Source of the DNA: Lolium rigidum
Taxonomy: Eukaryota; Streptophyta; Magnoliopsida; Poales; Poaceae
Direction: 5' to 3'
Length of the DNA stretch: 64,000 bases
NCBI RefSeq assembly: GCF_022539505.1
Contig: NC_061514.1
Coordinates: 35,741,769 to 35,805,768 of the forward strand
Position numbers and translations under genes: made by a program. This document shows, one piece after another, positions 44,856 through 56,650 of this stretch. The notes beneath the pieces are model-generated. The model did not search any database and was not told where the DNA came from. It worked only from the letters and a program-made list of their open reading frames with translations. Position 1 is the first letter of the stretch. Each line of letters opens with the position of its first letter.

Positions 44856-46615
44856 TGTAGGGATTCGTAGCATAGAAAATAAAAAAATCCTACCGCAAGA
44901 TTGAATAACGAGCCAAGATTTAATCTAGTAGTTGGTAGCAACGAGGTGAAGATCATCATACCCTTGAAGATCTCTAAGCGTTAACGAGATAGATCTCGTG
45001 GTTGATGTAGTCGATCACTTGCCGCTTGCAAAAGCGTGTAGAAGATCTTGACGGTGCCACAATCGGGCAGCACATCCGCACTCGATCACACGTACGGTGT
45101 TGATGACGGCGTCCTTATCCCCGTTCCAGCGGGCAGCGGGTATAGTAGATCCTCCTCGGAATCCCGCCAACACGACAGGGTGGTGACGGTGGTGGTGGAG
45201 ATCCCCGGCAGCGCTTCGCTGTAAGCACCGCAGGAGAAGAAGGAGGAGGGAGTAGCTAGGGTTTGGGAGAGGGGGTACTTGGGGCGCCGGCCATGGTGCC
45301 CTTGGGTGGTGCGGCTGCTGCGGTGGCTAGCCAGCCCCTCTCTCCCTCTCTTTATATAGGTGGAACCCCTAGGGTTGCCCCAAAACCAGTTTGAAGTCCA
45401 ACTTCGAAAACTGCCATAAGGGGGAAACCTAGGTGGAGTGGGATTGCTCCCCTTCCTTCTCCTTTGGCCGGCCAAGGTGGTGGAGTTCACCATGGACTCC
45501 ACCTTCCCTCTTGGTTGGCCGGCTAGGGTTGGTGGAATCCATCCGGGACTCCACCTTCCATAGTGATTTATTCCAGAAGCTTCTAGAATATTCTGGCGTC
45601 TTCCATAAATGCACCAGATTATTTCCAAACTTGGAAAGTGACTTCCTATGTATGAATCTTATTCTTTAGACCATTCCGGAACTCCTCGTGATATCCTGGA
45701 TCCCATCCGAGACTCCGAACAACGTTCGAACTCCATTCCATATTCCATATCTACTTAAAACGACATCAAACCCTAAGTGTGTCACCCTACGGTTCGAGAA
45801 CTATGCGGACATGATCGAGACTCTTCTCCGATCAATAACTAATAGCGGGACTTGGAGATCCATAATAGCTCCCACATATTCAACGATGACTTCGTGATCG
45901 AAAGAACCAGTTACATAAAATAACAATTCCCTTTGTCTCACGATATTTTACTTATCCGAAGTTTGATCGTCGGTATCTCTATACCTAGTTCAACCTCGTT
46001 ACCGATAAGTACTCTTTACTCATACCATGATATGATATCCCTTGTGAGCCAGTTACATGCTTGCAAGCTAATTGGATGTCATTCCACCGAGAAGGCCCAG
46101 AGTATATCTATCTGTCATTAGGATGGACAAATCCCACTATTGATCCACGTGCTTCAACCCTATACTTTCCGAACACTTAATGCCACCTTTATAACAACCC
46201 ATTTACGAAGTAGTGTTTGGCATCATCAAAGCATCCATCCGGTGTAGGTGATTAACATGATCTCATGGTCGAAGGATTAAGTTACTATGTATCTTAAAGC
46301 TTGAAGCACAACGAACTAAATGACTTGATCATATGCTACGCTTACTATGGGTGTATTTCCATCACATTATTCACCCAATGATATGATCTTGTTATTAATA
46401 AAAACCAATGTTCATGATCATGAAACTGTGATCATCTATTAATCAACAAGCTAGTTTAACAAGAGGCTTACTAGGGACTCTTTTATGTTTACAAAACACA
46501 CATGTATTAATGTTTCCGGTTAATACAATTATAGCATGGGATGCAAAAATTTATCATAAAAACAAAGATATAATAATAACCACTTTATTATTGTCTATTG
46601 GGCATATCTCCAACA
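44856..46615 (-). mobile_element. Complete 3' LTR of an Angela-like Copia retrotransposon, minus strand
   Basis: Read on the minus strand, the LTR begins TGTTGGAGATATGCCC and ends CTACGAATCCCTACA, about 1.76 kb with TG...CA ends. Just upstream on that strand lies the purine-rich GTGCAAGTGGGAG tract, the polypurine primer site. A TATATAAAGAGAGGG-type box lies on the minus strand near 45350, likely the LTR promoter. The first ~480 bp (in window order) are repeated after FEH3. Confidence 0.85.
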
Positions 46616-47850
46616 CACTCCCACTTGCACTAGAGTTAATAATCTAGATTACATAGTAATGTACCTAACACCCATGACATTCTGGTGTAGGTCATGTTTC
46701 TCTCTAGGGAGAGCTTTAGTCAACGGATCTGCCACATTCAGATCAGTGTGTACTTTTCAAATCTTTATATCGCCGTCTTCGACATACTCGCGAATAGAAT
46801 GAAAACGTAGCTTTATATGCTTCAGCTTCTTGTGTGGCCTTGGCTCCTGTGCATTGGCTATGGCACCCATATTCTCACAATAGATGGTCATCGGGTCCAA
46901 CGCACTAGGAACCACACCAAGCTCAGTAATGAAACACTTCATCCACATCGCCTCTGATGAAGCCTCCGAAGTAGCCATGTATTTCGATTCAGTTGAAGAT
47001 TTGGCCACAACGCTTTGCTTAGCACTCCTCCAGCTTAGTACTGCACCATTCAAAATAAATACGTATCCATATTGAGACTTAGACTCATCCGGATCAGTGT
47101 TCCAACTAGTATCGGTGTAACTAGTTACATCAAGCTCTTGGTCAGCTCCATAACAAAGAAACATATCCTTAGTTCTTTTCAAGTACTTCAGGATATTCTT
47201 GACCGTTGTCCAGTGTTTCATTCCTGGATCACTTTGATATCTGCCGGTCAAACTAACAACATGTGCGATATCCGGTCTTGTGTACACAACATGGCATACA
47301 TGATAGAGCCTATGGCCGAGGCATAGGGGATTTTATTCATCTTTTCTCTTTCTTCTGTCGTAGCTGGACTTTGAGTTTTACTCAAGGTCTTACCTGCTAA
47401 CATGGGCAAGAACCCTTTCTTGCTCTCATCCATTCTAAACTTTTTTAGAATTTTATCCAGGTATGTACTCTGTGAAAGTCCTATTAGGCGTCTTGATCTA
47501 TCTCTATAAATCTTGATGCCTAAAATGTATGCTGCTTCTCCAAGGTACTTCATTGAAAAACACTTATTCAAATAGTCTTTGACACTACTTAGCAGTTCTA
47601 TATCATTCCCAATCAACAGTATGTCATCTACATATAATATCAGGAATGCTACAGAGCTCCCACTCACTTTCTTGTAAATACAAGCCTCACCATGAGTTTG
47701 TATAAATCCAAAGTCTTTGATCACCTTATCAAACCGTTGGTTCCAACTCCGGGATGCTTGCTTCAGCCCATAAATGGAACGCTGAAGTTTGCATACCTTG
47801 TTAGCATTTTTAAGACCGACAAAACCTTTGGGTTGTACCATATACAACTC

Positions 47851-48104
47851 TGAAAGGATCGTATGCCGCACCTAGAGGGGGGGGTGAATAGGTGCTAACC
47901 AATTTTTAGTTCTTTTTCAATTTAGGCTTGACACGAAAGGTAAATTCTCTAGATATGCAACTAAGTGAATTTACCTATATGACAAGGATATCAACNNNNN
48001 NNNNNNNNNNNNNNNNNNNNNNNNNNNNNNNNNNNNNNNNNNNNNNNNNNNNNNNNNNNNNNNNNNNNNNNNNNNNNNNNNNNNNNNNNNNNNNNATTCT
48101 TTCA
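47851..48104 (+). mobile_element. LTR element nested in the Copia RT, containing a scaffold gap
   Basis: The Copia RT frame is interrupted between ...EEEFE and YMVQPKG. The insert begins TGAAAGGATCGTATGCC at 47851 and ends ATTCTTTCA at 48104, with TG...CA ends and TGAAAG/CTTTCA inverted termini. AACTC is duplicated exactly on both sides (47846-47850 and 48105-48109). Inside is a 100-N gap (47996-48095), so the real insert may be a solo LTR or a full element. Confidence 0.75.
47996..48095. other. Assembly gap (100 N)
   Basis: A run of exactly 100 N, the usual placeholder of unknown size. Confidence 0.99.
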
Positions 48105-48690
48105 AACTCTTCCTCAATGTCACCATTAAGGAAAGCCGTTTTGACATCTATCTGCCAAATTTCATAATTGAAAAATGCAACAATTGCTAACAATATCCTC
48201 ACAGACTTTAGCTTCGCTCCAGGTGAGAAAGTCTCATCGTAGTCAACTCCTTGAATTTGTCGGAACCCTTTTGCGACAAGTCGAGATTTATAGACAATAA
48301 TATTACTATCAACATTTGTTTTTCTTTTAAAGATCTATTTATTCTCGAGAGCCTTGCGGCTATCAGGTAAGTCTACCAAAGTCCATACTTGGTTATCATA
48401 CATGGATCCCATTTCGGATTTCATGGACTCTTGCCATTTGTTAGAATCTGGTCTCATCAGTGCTTCCTCATACGTCGCGGGATCTTCATCACTGTTTTCC
48501 AAAATCATGACATTTAACGTGGGATCGTACCAATCAGGAGTGGCACGAACCCTCGTTGACCTGCGAGGTTCAGTAGTAACTTCGTTCGAAGTTTCATGAT
48601 CATTATCATTTGCTTCCTCACTAATCGGTGTAGGTGGCACAAGAACATCTTCCGGTGTTGCGCTACTCTGATTTTCATGAGTCCTAGGGG

Positions 48691-51369
48691 TGCCGGTCGT
48701 TGGTCGCCATTGGCACCGATCGCCCTTATCCCGTATTCCTCCCTCCTCTTCCCAACAAACTAAACAACAATTTTTTGTTCACTTCCTCCTCCCACAATTT
48801 TCAATCCAATCGAATTGTTCAGTTTCATTTTTATACGTATTCATGTCTTTTATAATCTCGTCAATGCAATAAAAACGGGAAACACTTTAATCCCCCTGGA
48901 GATTCGATGCTTGCGCCATCCTGCTCGTGTGTGTGCCACGCGTCCGCTGAGACAACGAGGGAGTGGGGTCCACCATGAGCCTTATACTAGGTGATTCTCC
49001 ACGCGTTGCTGCGGAAACACATAGAGGCATTTAGCCAATGATATTGTGAAGCGTTTGGTAATCTGATGATAAGATAAATGTTAAACATTTTGTTAAAATA
49101 TGATCTGAAATGAGATTAGTACATGTAAGATTGATAGCCACCCATCCGTATTATATAATAATTCCTTGCCGTGTCAATTTTTTTTTGAGCCATACCGTAT
49201 ATGAGTATCATAAAGATTAAAGTAAGAAATGACTTTAAGATGGCCAATATAGAAGCTTGCATTTCATTACCCATTAGATCAGAATCCTGCAAATTGCAAA
49301 TTAAGACAGTTGCACACACATTAGAACGAAGAAAATTGACAAACATGCAAAACTATTTCTAGCAACCAATTCACAAAATCATAAAGTTAAATAAACCACA
49401 CAAAAAATCTAGTTCGGAAGATGGATAGGAAATCACTATTAGTGACATGATGAATGTGAGCAAATATTTTCAAATTTCTATACACAGAGAGTCAATTTCG
49501 CATGAACTTAAGATCAACAAACTTGCCACTGCACATAATAATACTCATGAAGCCAATGCCTATTACGAATGAAAGTTAAATTAACTTCAAGGAACATCAC
49601 TAAAATTGGAAAGATAAGCAGTTTTGTTATGCAATGAACACATAGAGATATATCCGAATGTGTGCGTAACAGTGATGTTGCATGTTTTACTGACAAAAAG
49701 GGAAAAACTTGATTTGAATATCATGACAAATCATGATAGTTATATGTAAATAAAGTTCCATAAATACTGTGATTACTGACCTGCAAGCAAGAGTATTCTC
49801 CACCATGAAGTTACTGAAAAAATCTTGTAGAGGGCGTCACACTTCACTTAAACATTCAAGGTCGTAACGCTCATCCATGCCAAACAGAATCACCATCTCG
49901 GAAAAAAGACCACCTGAAAATATATTAAACATCGTGTGATAAAATAATCGGATCAAATCCTCAGACATCTTGAAGAAATCATCTCAAACCAGCAAAATCT
50001 TTAGAGAAAGGGAAACACACCAAATTGGAGTAGATCAACGATGCTTGGGCCTACGGAACTGAGAGATCGATCAGACCAGAACATTCTGATGAGATATTGG
50101 CCACTATCTCACAGCAATAGACCTAGCCATGAAAGCTTCATTTGACTAATTCACACGCTAAGTTCGGCCGGCCGGCCGTCGCTCCATGTATCTGCCAAGA
50201 GCGTGCACAGCGAAGACATTATCAATCCCAACCTTCGGCTACCTGAGAATATATTGGAAATTTGACGCGTGACACAAATAACACGAAGAGGAGGATATGA
50301 AGCAGATAAATGGTGGAGGTCTGGAGGAGAGAGCTGGGAGGAGTGGAAGGGACTTGATCGACTCGTGATAAAAGCTACATTTGAGAAGAGAACTGCAGCA
50401 CTTACGAAACTGAGTGGACAACAAAAGAAATGGGTCGTGAATGCTGTGATAGTGGAAGAGACAAAAAATTTATGCCGTCGTTTGGTTTCTTGGAGTGAGC
50501 AGCTGCGCACAATAGGCTAATGAGACTACGAGAGTTTGGGCAGGACTGTTAAACGTGATCATGCAGAAAATCTAGTGTGTCTAAATTTGATCAAATGGCT
50601 TAAATTATTTTAGGTGACGTGGCTCATTGTAGAAGCAGCTTGCAAACATTAAATGCACATAGTGGGGATCAACTTTATAGATATTATAGATACCTGCTCC
50701 TTCTTCTCCACCCTTCCTTTTCCCTTCCTATTTTTCAATCTCGTGCTTTCATCCGCCATTGACTAGCTCCGTTTAGGACACCATCCAAGAACCCACCCTT
50801 CCATTCACGTTGCAGTCCTAGCAACGTAATTCTGCCCCATATCTCCTCCCTCTCTCTGTCGTTGGTCTCCCGTCCATCTCTATCTTCGGCGATCCTGCGA
50901 GCATGGAGACGCATCAGGGGAAAATCGAGTAGTGCCCCGAGGCAACGGCAACTTCAAGAAGCCAGGGAAGAAGTTCTATTATGCGGGGCAGTGCTACCGC
51001 TGGTGGTGACTGTAGCAGATGATGCAAGTGGTGGGGGGCTACCACGAGGGAGAGCCGACCATGCTTTGAGGCCAAGATGTCGATGCTACGAGGGGAAGTC
51101 AGTAGTGCTTTTAGGCGGTGCTATGAAGGCATGCAAATAGTGCTACCAATGGTGGCCGCCGGTGCTTCAAAGAGTACACAATTGAGTTGCTTCCATTGGC
51201 GGGTAGAGCTGCTATAAAGAGAAGCGGCGGTACTGCAAGGAGCATGCGACGATGCTACGAGCGATAGGAAGTGGTGTTGCCAGCCATGGTCACCGGATCT
51301 ACTGACAAAGGTGTATGCCAAATGGTAAACCATGACAAGGGTAAGCCCGAGTGGCCCATTTGGTTGGTG
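48691..51369. other. Stretch without recognisable genes
   Basis: It is AT-rich from 49.0 to 50.2 kb, with a more GC-balanced part at 50.2-51.3 kb. A phrase TACTAGGTGATTCTCCACGC near 48987 looks like a common grass-repeat end, but I cannot find its partner. Short ORFs lack domains. Confidence 0.4.
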
Positions 51370-52012
51370 CACTACTAGGAAAAGCCTTATTGCCGGCGCA
51401 CCAGAGCCCGCCGGTGGGAACAGGGCGGTGGTAATGAGTTACCGCCGGCGCACCGCCAGCAGTAACATGAATTATCCCCGGCGAACCAGGCCAGGTGCAC
51501 CGGCGGTATGATTTTTCAATTTTTTTTTAAAAAAGGCCGATCTAGATTTAGATCTCGATCGAGATCTAGCTCGGGTTCGTCCTCGAAAACCATGAATGTG
51601 GGCATGTCGTTGTTGCGTCGAGGTAGGAGTAGGAGGAGGTGTAGGAGGCCAGAGGTGGAGGTGGAGGAGGAGGTGACCGGAGGTGGTGGAGGAGGAGGAG
51701 GAGGAGGATGTCACCGGAGGGTGGATGTCACCGGAGTAGGAGGAGGAGGTGGAGGAGGAGGAGGAGGCCCGAGGTGTAGTATGAGGAGGAGGAGGAGGAG
51801 GAGTATGTCACCGGAGGGAGGATGTCACCGGAGTAGGAGGAGGAGGATGTCACCGGAGGAGGAGGCCCGAGGTTGAGGAGGAGGAGGCCCGAGGTTGAGG
51901 TAGCCGGAGGAGGCCCGGGGTTGAGGTCGCCGGAGGAGGTCGTCGTCATCATCGTCGGAGGAGAAGGAGTAGGAGGAGCCCGTCAGGGAGGAGAAGAGGA
52001 GGAGGAGGAGAG
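51370..52012. mobile_element. CACTA transposon terminus, interrupted by a Copia LTR
   Basis: It begins CACTACTAGGAAAAGCC, the standard CACTA terminal repeat of grasses. This is followed by subterminal repeats built on GCCGGCGCACC/ACCGCCGGCG (51391-51510), then a (GGA)n-rich interior. It is cut at 52013 by the LTR of the next element. The opposite terminus (inverted CCTAGTAGTG) was not seen in the window. Confidence 0.8.
51605..52012. repeat. GGA-rich low-complexity tract
   Basis: Purine-rich, dominated by GGAGGA with interspersed GTCACCGGA(G/GGGTGGAT) and GGCCCGAGGTTGAGG units. It encodes glycine-rich or serine-rich shadow ORFs on both strands that are not genes. It belongs to the CACTA interior. 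Confidence 0.85.
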
Positions 52013-53800
52013 TGTAGGATAACGTTGCATAGAAAACAAAAATTTTCCTACCGCGAACACGCAATCCAAGCCAAGATGCAATCTAGAAGACGGTAGCAAC
52101 GAGGGGGTATCGAGTCTCACCCTTGAAGAGATTCCAAAGCCTACAAGATGAGACTCTTGTTGCTGCGGTAGACGTTCACTTGCCGCTTGCAAAAGCGCGT
52201 AGAAGATCTTGATCACGATCGGTTCCGGTGCCACGAACGGGCAGCACCTCCGTACTCGGTCACACGTTCGGTTGTTGATGAAGACGACGTCCACCTCCCT
52301 TTCCAGCGGGCAGCGGAAGTAGTAGCTCCTCTTGAATCCGACAGCACGACGGTGTGGTGTCGGTGGCGGTGGAGTACTCCGGCGGAGCTTCGCTAAAGCT
52401 ACGCGGGAGATATGGAGGAGAGGGGGCGGCTAGGGTTTGGGAGGGGGTGGTCGGCCACTTCAAGGGGGGCGGCCAGCTTGTGGTCTTGGGGTGGCCGGCC
52501 CCCTCCCTTGGCCCCTCATTATATAGGTGGATCCCCAAGAGTTGGTCTCCAAGTCTTCGAATAAGACCCGAACCAAAAACCTTCCATAGGGAGGGAAACC
52601 TAGCCAAGCTAGGACTCCCACCAAAGGTGGGAGTTCCACCTCCCATATGGGGGGTGGCCGGCCCCTAAGGGGAGTCCACTTGGGACTCCTCCCCCACTAG
52701 GGTTGGCCGGCCATGGAGGTGGAGTCCCATGTGGACTCCACCTTCCTTGGTGGTTTCTTCCGGACTTTTCTAGAACCTTCTAGAACCTTCCATAGAACCT
52801 TCCGCGACATTTTAATTCACATAAAATGACATCCTATATATGAATCTTATTCTCCGGACCATTCCGGAACTCCTCGTGATGTCCGGGATCTCATCCGGGA
52901 CTCCGAGCAAATATTCGAACTCCATTCCATATTCAAGTACTACCATTTCAACATCTAACTTTAAGTGTGTCACCCTACGGTTCGTGAACTATGCGGACAT
53001 GGTTGAGTACTCACTCCGACCAATAACCAATAGCGGGATCTGGAGATCCATAATGGCTCCCACATATTCAACGATGACTTTAGTGATCGAATGAACCATT
53101 CACATACAATACCAATTCCCTTTGTCTCGCGATATTTTACTTGTCCGAGGTTTGATCTTCGGTATCACTCTATACCTTGTTCAACCTCGTCTCCCGACAA
53201 GTACTCTTTACTCGTATCCGTGGTGTGTGGTCTCTTATGAACTTATTCATATGCTTGCAAGAAATTAGACGACATTCCACCGAGAGGGCCCATAGTATAT
53301 CTATCCGTCATCGGGATGGACAAATCCCATCGTTGATCCATATGCCTCAACTCATACTTTCCGGATACTTAATCCCACCTTTATAGCCACCCATTTACGC
53401 AGTGGTGTTTGGTGTAATCAAAGTACCTTTCCGGTATAAGTGATTTATATGATCTCATGGTCATAAGGACTAGGTAACTATGTATCGAAAGCTTATAGCA
53501 AATAACTTAATGACGAGATCTTATGCTACGCTTAAATGGGTGTATCCATTACATCATTCATACAATGATATAACCTTGTTATTAATAACATCCAATGTTC
53601 ATGATTATGAAACTAATCATCCATTAATCAACAAGCTAGTTTAAGAGGCATACTAGGGACTTCTTTGTTGTCTACATATCACACATGTATTAATGTTTCG
53701 GTTAATACAATTATAGCATGACATATAAACATTTATCATAAACATAGAGATATAAATAATAACTACTTTATTATTGCCTCTAGGGCATATCTCCTTCGAC
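52013..53800 (-). mobile_element. Second Copia LTR (Angela-like relative), minus strand
   Basis: In window order it begins TGTAGGATAACGTTGCATAG, and it ends near GGCATATCTCCTTCGAC. It is organised like the LTR at 44856-46615 (shared phrases: CTTGCCGCTTGCAAAAGCG, CTCCCACATATTCAACGATG, CCCTTTGTCTC, ATCCACTTTATTATTG-type end) but is clearly diverged. Its 5' end has GTCGAAGGAG where the other LTR has TGTTGGAG, so the terminal TG is altered. It carries tandem AACCTTCTAGAACCTTC (52770-52800). Confidence 0.8.
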
Positions 53801-54047
53801 CTCCCACTTGCACTAGAGTCAATAATCTAGATTACATTGTAATATACCTAACACCCATGGCATTCGGTGTTGGTCATGCTTTGCCCTAGGGAGAGCTTTA
53901 GTCAACGGATCTGCTACATTCGGATCGGTGTGTACTTTGCAAATCTTTACTTCTCCATCTTCGATGTACTCACGAATCGAGTGGTAACGCAGCTTGATAT
54001 GCTTCGACCTCTTGTGTGACCTTGGCTCTTGTGCATTGGCGATGGCA
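53801..54047 (-). pseudogene. Copia RNase H C-terminal remnant attached to the second LTR
   Basis: Minus-strand 54045-53819 reads AIANAQEPRSHKRSKHIKLR, then YHSIREYIEDGEVKICKVHT and NVADPLTKALPRAKH, the usual end of Copia RNase H, followed by CAAGTGGGAG before the LTR. The remainder is removed by insertion of the Gypsy-type element at 54048. Confidence 0.88.
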
Positions 54048-55752
54048 CCCCGATACGTCTCCAACGTATCGATAATTTCTTGTGTTCCATGCCACATTAT
54101 TGATGTTATCTACATGTTATATGCACACTTTATGTCATATTCGTGCATTTTCCGGAACTAACCTATTAACAAGATGCCGAAGTGCCGGTTCTCGTTTTCT
54201 CGCTGTTTTTGGTTTCGTAAATCCTAGTAACGAAATATTCTCGGAATCGGACGAAATCAACGCCCGGGTTCCTATTTTACCCGGAAGCATCCGGAACACA
54301 CGAGAACCGCCGGAGAAGGGGGCAGGGGCCACCACACCACACCCCGACGCGGCCAAGGGGGCGCCCCCTAGGGTGTGGGCCCCCCGGAAGCCCTCCTGCG
54401 CCGCCTCTCCGCCTATATAAAGCCCCCGACCTAAAAACCTCGGGGCGTTCGACGAAAACCACGTAAACCTTCCGGAGCCGCCGCCATCGCGAAGCCAAGA
54501 TCCGGGGGACAGGAGTCTCGTTCCGGCACCCGCCGGAGCGGGGAAGTGCCCCGGAAGGCTTCTCCATCGACACCGCTGCCATCTCCACCGCCATCTTCAT
54601 CACCGCTGCTGCTCCCATGAGGAGGGAGTAGTTCTCCATCGAGGCTCGGGGCCGTACCGGTAGCTATGTGGTTCATCTCTCTCCTATGTACTTCAATACA
54701 ATAATCTCATGAGCTGCCTTACATGATTGAGATTCATATGATGATGCTTGTAATCTAGATGTCATTATGCTAGTCAAGTGAGTTTTACTTATGTGATCTC
54801 CTGGAGACTCCTTGTCCCACGTGTGTAAAGGTGACAAGTGTGTGCACCGTGTGGGTCTCTTAGGCTAGATTTCACAGAATACTTATTCACTCGTTGAATG
54901 GCATAGTGAGGTGCTTATTTATATCTCTTTATGATTGCAATGTGTTTGTATCACAATTTATCTATGTGCTACTCTAGTGATGTGTTATTAAAGTAGTTTT
55001 ATTCCTCCCGCACGTGTGTAAAGGTGACAGAGTGTGTGCACCGTGTTAGTACTTGGTTTATGCTATGATCATGATCTCTTGTAGATTGAGAAGTTAACTA
55101 TTGCTATGATAACATTGATGTGATCTATTCCTCCTACATATGCATGAAGGTGACAAGTGTGCATGCTATGCTAGTACTTGGTTTAGTCTTTTGATCTATC
55201 TTACACTAAAGGTTACTAAAATATGAGCATTATTGTGGAGCTTGTTAACTCCGGCATTGAGGGTTCGTGTAATCCTACGCAATGTGTTCATCATCCAACA
55301 AAAGTGTAGAGTATGCATTTATCTATTCTGTTATGTGATCAATGTTGAGAGTGTCCACTAGTGAAAGTGTAATCCCTAGGTCTTGTTCCTAAATATCGCT
55401 ATCGCCGCTTGTTACTCGTTCTACTCGTGTTACTACTCGCTGCGTTACTACTCGCTTGTTTACTCGTCCCGGGCAAAGCACCGTTACGGTGCCGTTGCTA
55501 CTACTTATTCATACCACCTGTATTTCACTATCTCTTCGCCGAACTAGTGCACCTATTAGGTGTGTTGGGGACACAAGAGACTTCTTGCTTTGTGGTTGCG
55601 GGGTTGCATGAGAGGGATATCTTTGACCTCTTCCTCCCCGAGTTCGATAAACCTTGGGTATCCACTTAAGGGAAACTTGCTGCTGTTCTACAAACCTCTC
55701 GCTCTTGGAGGCCCAACACCGTCTACAAGAATAGAAGCTCCCGTAGACATCA
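54048..55752 (+). mobile_element. 5' LTR of a non-autonomous Gypsy-type element
   Basis: It is near-identical to 59249-60956. It starts CCGATACGTCTCCAACGTAT, in which CGATACGT and ACGTATCG form a perfect palindrome, and ends GTAGACATCA. The internal TATATAAAGCCCC near 54413 is a probable TATA box. Compared with the 3' LTR, the initial TG is missing here (CACC instead of GATG before CCGATACG). It is about 1.7 kb long. Confidence 0.85.
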
Positions 55753-55762
55753 AGCACTTTTC

Positions 55763-55778
55763 CGGCGCCGTTGCCGGG
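55763..55778 (+). promoter_or_regulatory. Primer binding site, tRNA-Asp type
   Basis: CGGCGCCGTTGCCGGG, ten bases after the LTR end, is complementary (15 of 16) to the 3' end of plant tRNA-Asp (consensus site TGGCGCCGTTGCCGGG). A second partial copy, CCGGCGCCGTTG, lies at about 55828. The site primes minus-strand DNA synthesis. Confidence 0.75.
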
Positions 55779-56005
55779 AGGAAAGGTAAAAGGCTCTCAT
55801 ACTACGGTCTCAGGTAAAGTATTTTTCCGGCGCCGTTGTGTGTGTGCTCAAAGCTATTTCCTTTAGATCCTGCAATTGCATCTTTTTGTTTCTTGTTTAC
55901 ACTAGTTTGGCATAATGGACAACAATGAGCTTCTTATTCTATTTCCTGAATTAAAACATGGATTGTTTGATGCGAAAATTAAAAAACCTATGAAATCTTA
56001 TTTGC

Positions 56006-56650
56006 ATGCTCGGTAGTAATATTAGTATGAACGCTTTGAACACCATTGTTGATAATGATATAGAAAGTTCTAAGCTTGGGGAAGCTGGTTTTCATGATCT
56101 TTTTAGTCCCCCAAGCATTGAGGAGAAAATTTTCTTTGATGATACTTTGCCTCCTATTTGTGATGATTATAATAGTGGTCTTTTGGTGCCACCTACTATG
56201 GAGAGTAAATTTTATTGTGATTATACTATGCCTCCTACACTTGATGAGAATAATAATGATAGCTACTTTGTTGAATTTGCTCCCACTACAACTAATAAAA
56301 TTGATTATGCTTATGTGGAGAGTAATAATTTTATGCATGAGACTCATGATAAGAATGCTTTATGTGATAGTTATATTGTTGAGTTTGCTCATGATGCTAC
56401 TGAAAGTTATTATGAGAGAGGAAAATATGGTTGTAGAAATTTTCATGTTACTAAAATGCCTCTCTATGTGCTGAAATTTTTGAAGCTACACTTGTTTTAT
56501 CTTCCTATGCTTGTTACTTTGCTCTTCATGAACTTGTTTATTTACAAGATTCCTCCGCATAGGAAGCATGTTAGACTTAAATGTGTTTTGAATTTGCCTC
56601 TTGATGCTCTCTTTTGCTTCAAATACTATTTCTTGCGAGTGCATCATTAA
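56006..56650 (+). CDS. Unknown 214-aa ORF of the non-autonomous Gypsy-type element
   Basis: An intact ORF of unknown function. The N-terminal two thirds are acidic and carry an imperfect repeat: DSYFVEFAPTTTNKIDYAYV (about residues 85-105) and DSYIVEFAHDATESYYERG (about 120-138). The C-terminal third is hydrophobic then basic (YLPMLVTLLFMNLFIYKIPP, then HRKHVRLKC), which could be a membrane segment. It matches no gag or pol motif that I know. I recall similar text as a recurrent feature of Triticeae LTR elements, but cannot prove a match here. The start at 56006 is taken as ATG-equivalent of the open frame; an in-frame ATG lies at 56025. Confidence 0.55.
   Translation: MLGSNISMNALNTIVDNDIESSKLGEAGFHDLFSPPSIEEKIFFDDTLPPICDDYNSGLLVPPTMESKFYCDYTMPPTLDENNNDSYFVEFAPTTTNKIDYAYVESNNFMHETHDKNALCDSYIVEFAHDATESYYERGKYGCRNFHVTKMPLYVLKFLKLHLFYLPMLVTLLFMNLFIYKIPPHRKHVRLKCVLNLPLDALFCFKYYFLRVHH

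Larger units (their letters stand above)
46757..48690 (-). mobile_element. Copia internal region: RT and RNase H fragment of the Angela-like element
   Basis: In minus-strand order, 48640-48335 gives PRRSTRVRATPDWYDP and W.ESMKSEMGSMYDNQVWTL, the start of Copia RT. 48202-48105 gives WQIDVKTAFLNGDIEEEFE. After a nested insertion, 47871-47248 continues with YMVQPKGFVG, RSIYGLKQASRSWN and the catalytic LYVDDILLIG. 47287-46757 is RNase H (SYTDTSW, AKSSTESKYMATSEA). Gag, protease and integrase are absent because the element is cut at about 48690. Frame breaks (near 47280) add to the damage. It belongs with the LTR at 44856-46615. Confidence 0.88.

Noticed and set aside
51508..52064. Glycine-rich (plus) and serine/leucine-rich (minus) ORFs
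   Set aside because: They are translations of GGA-type low-complexity DNA inside a CACTA element.
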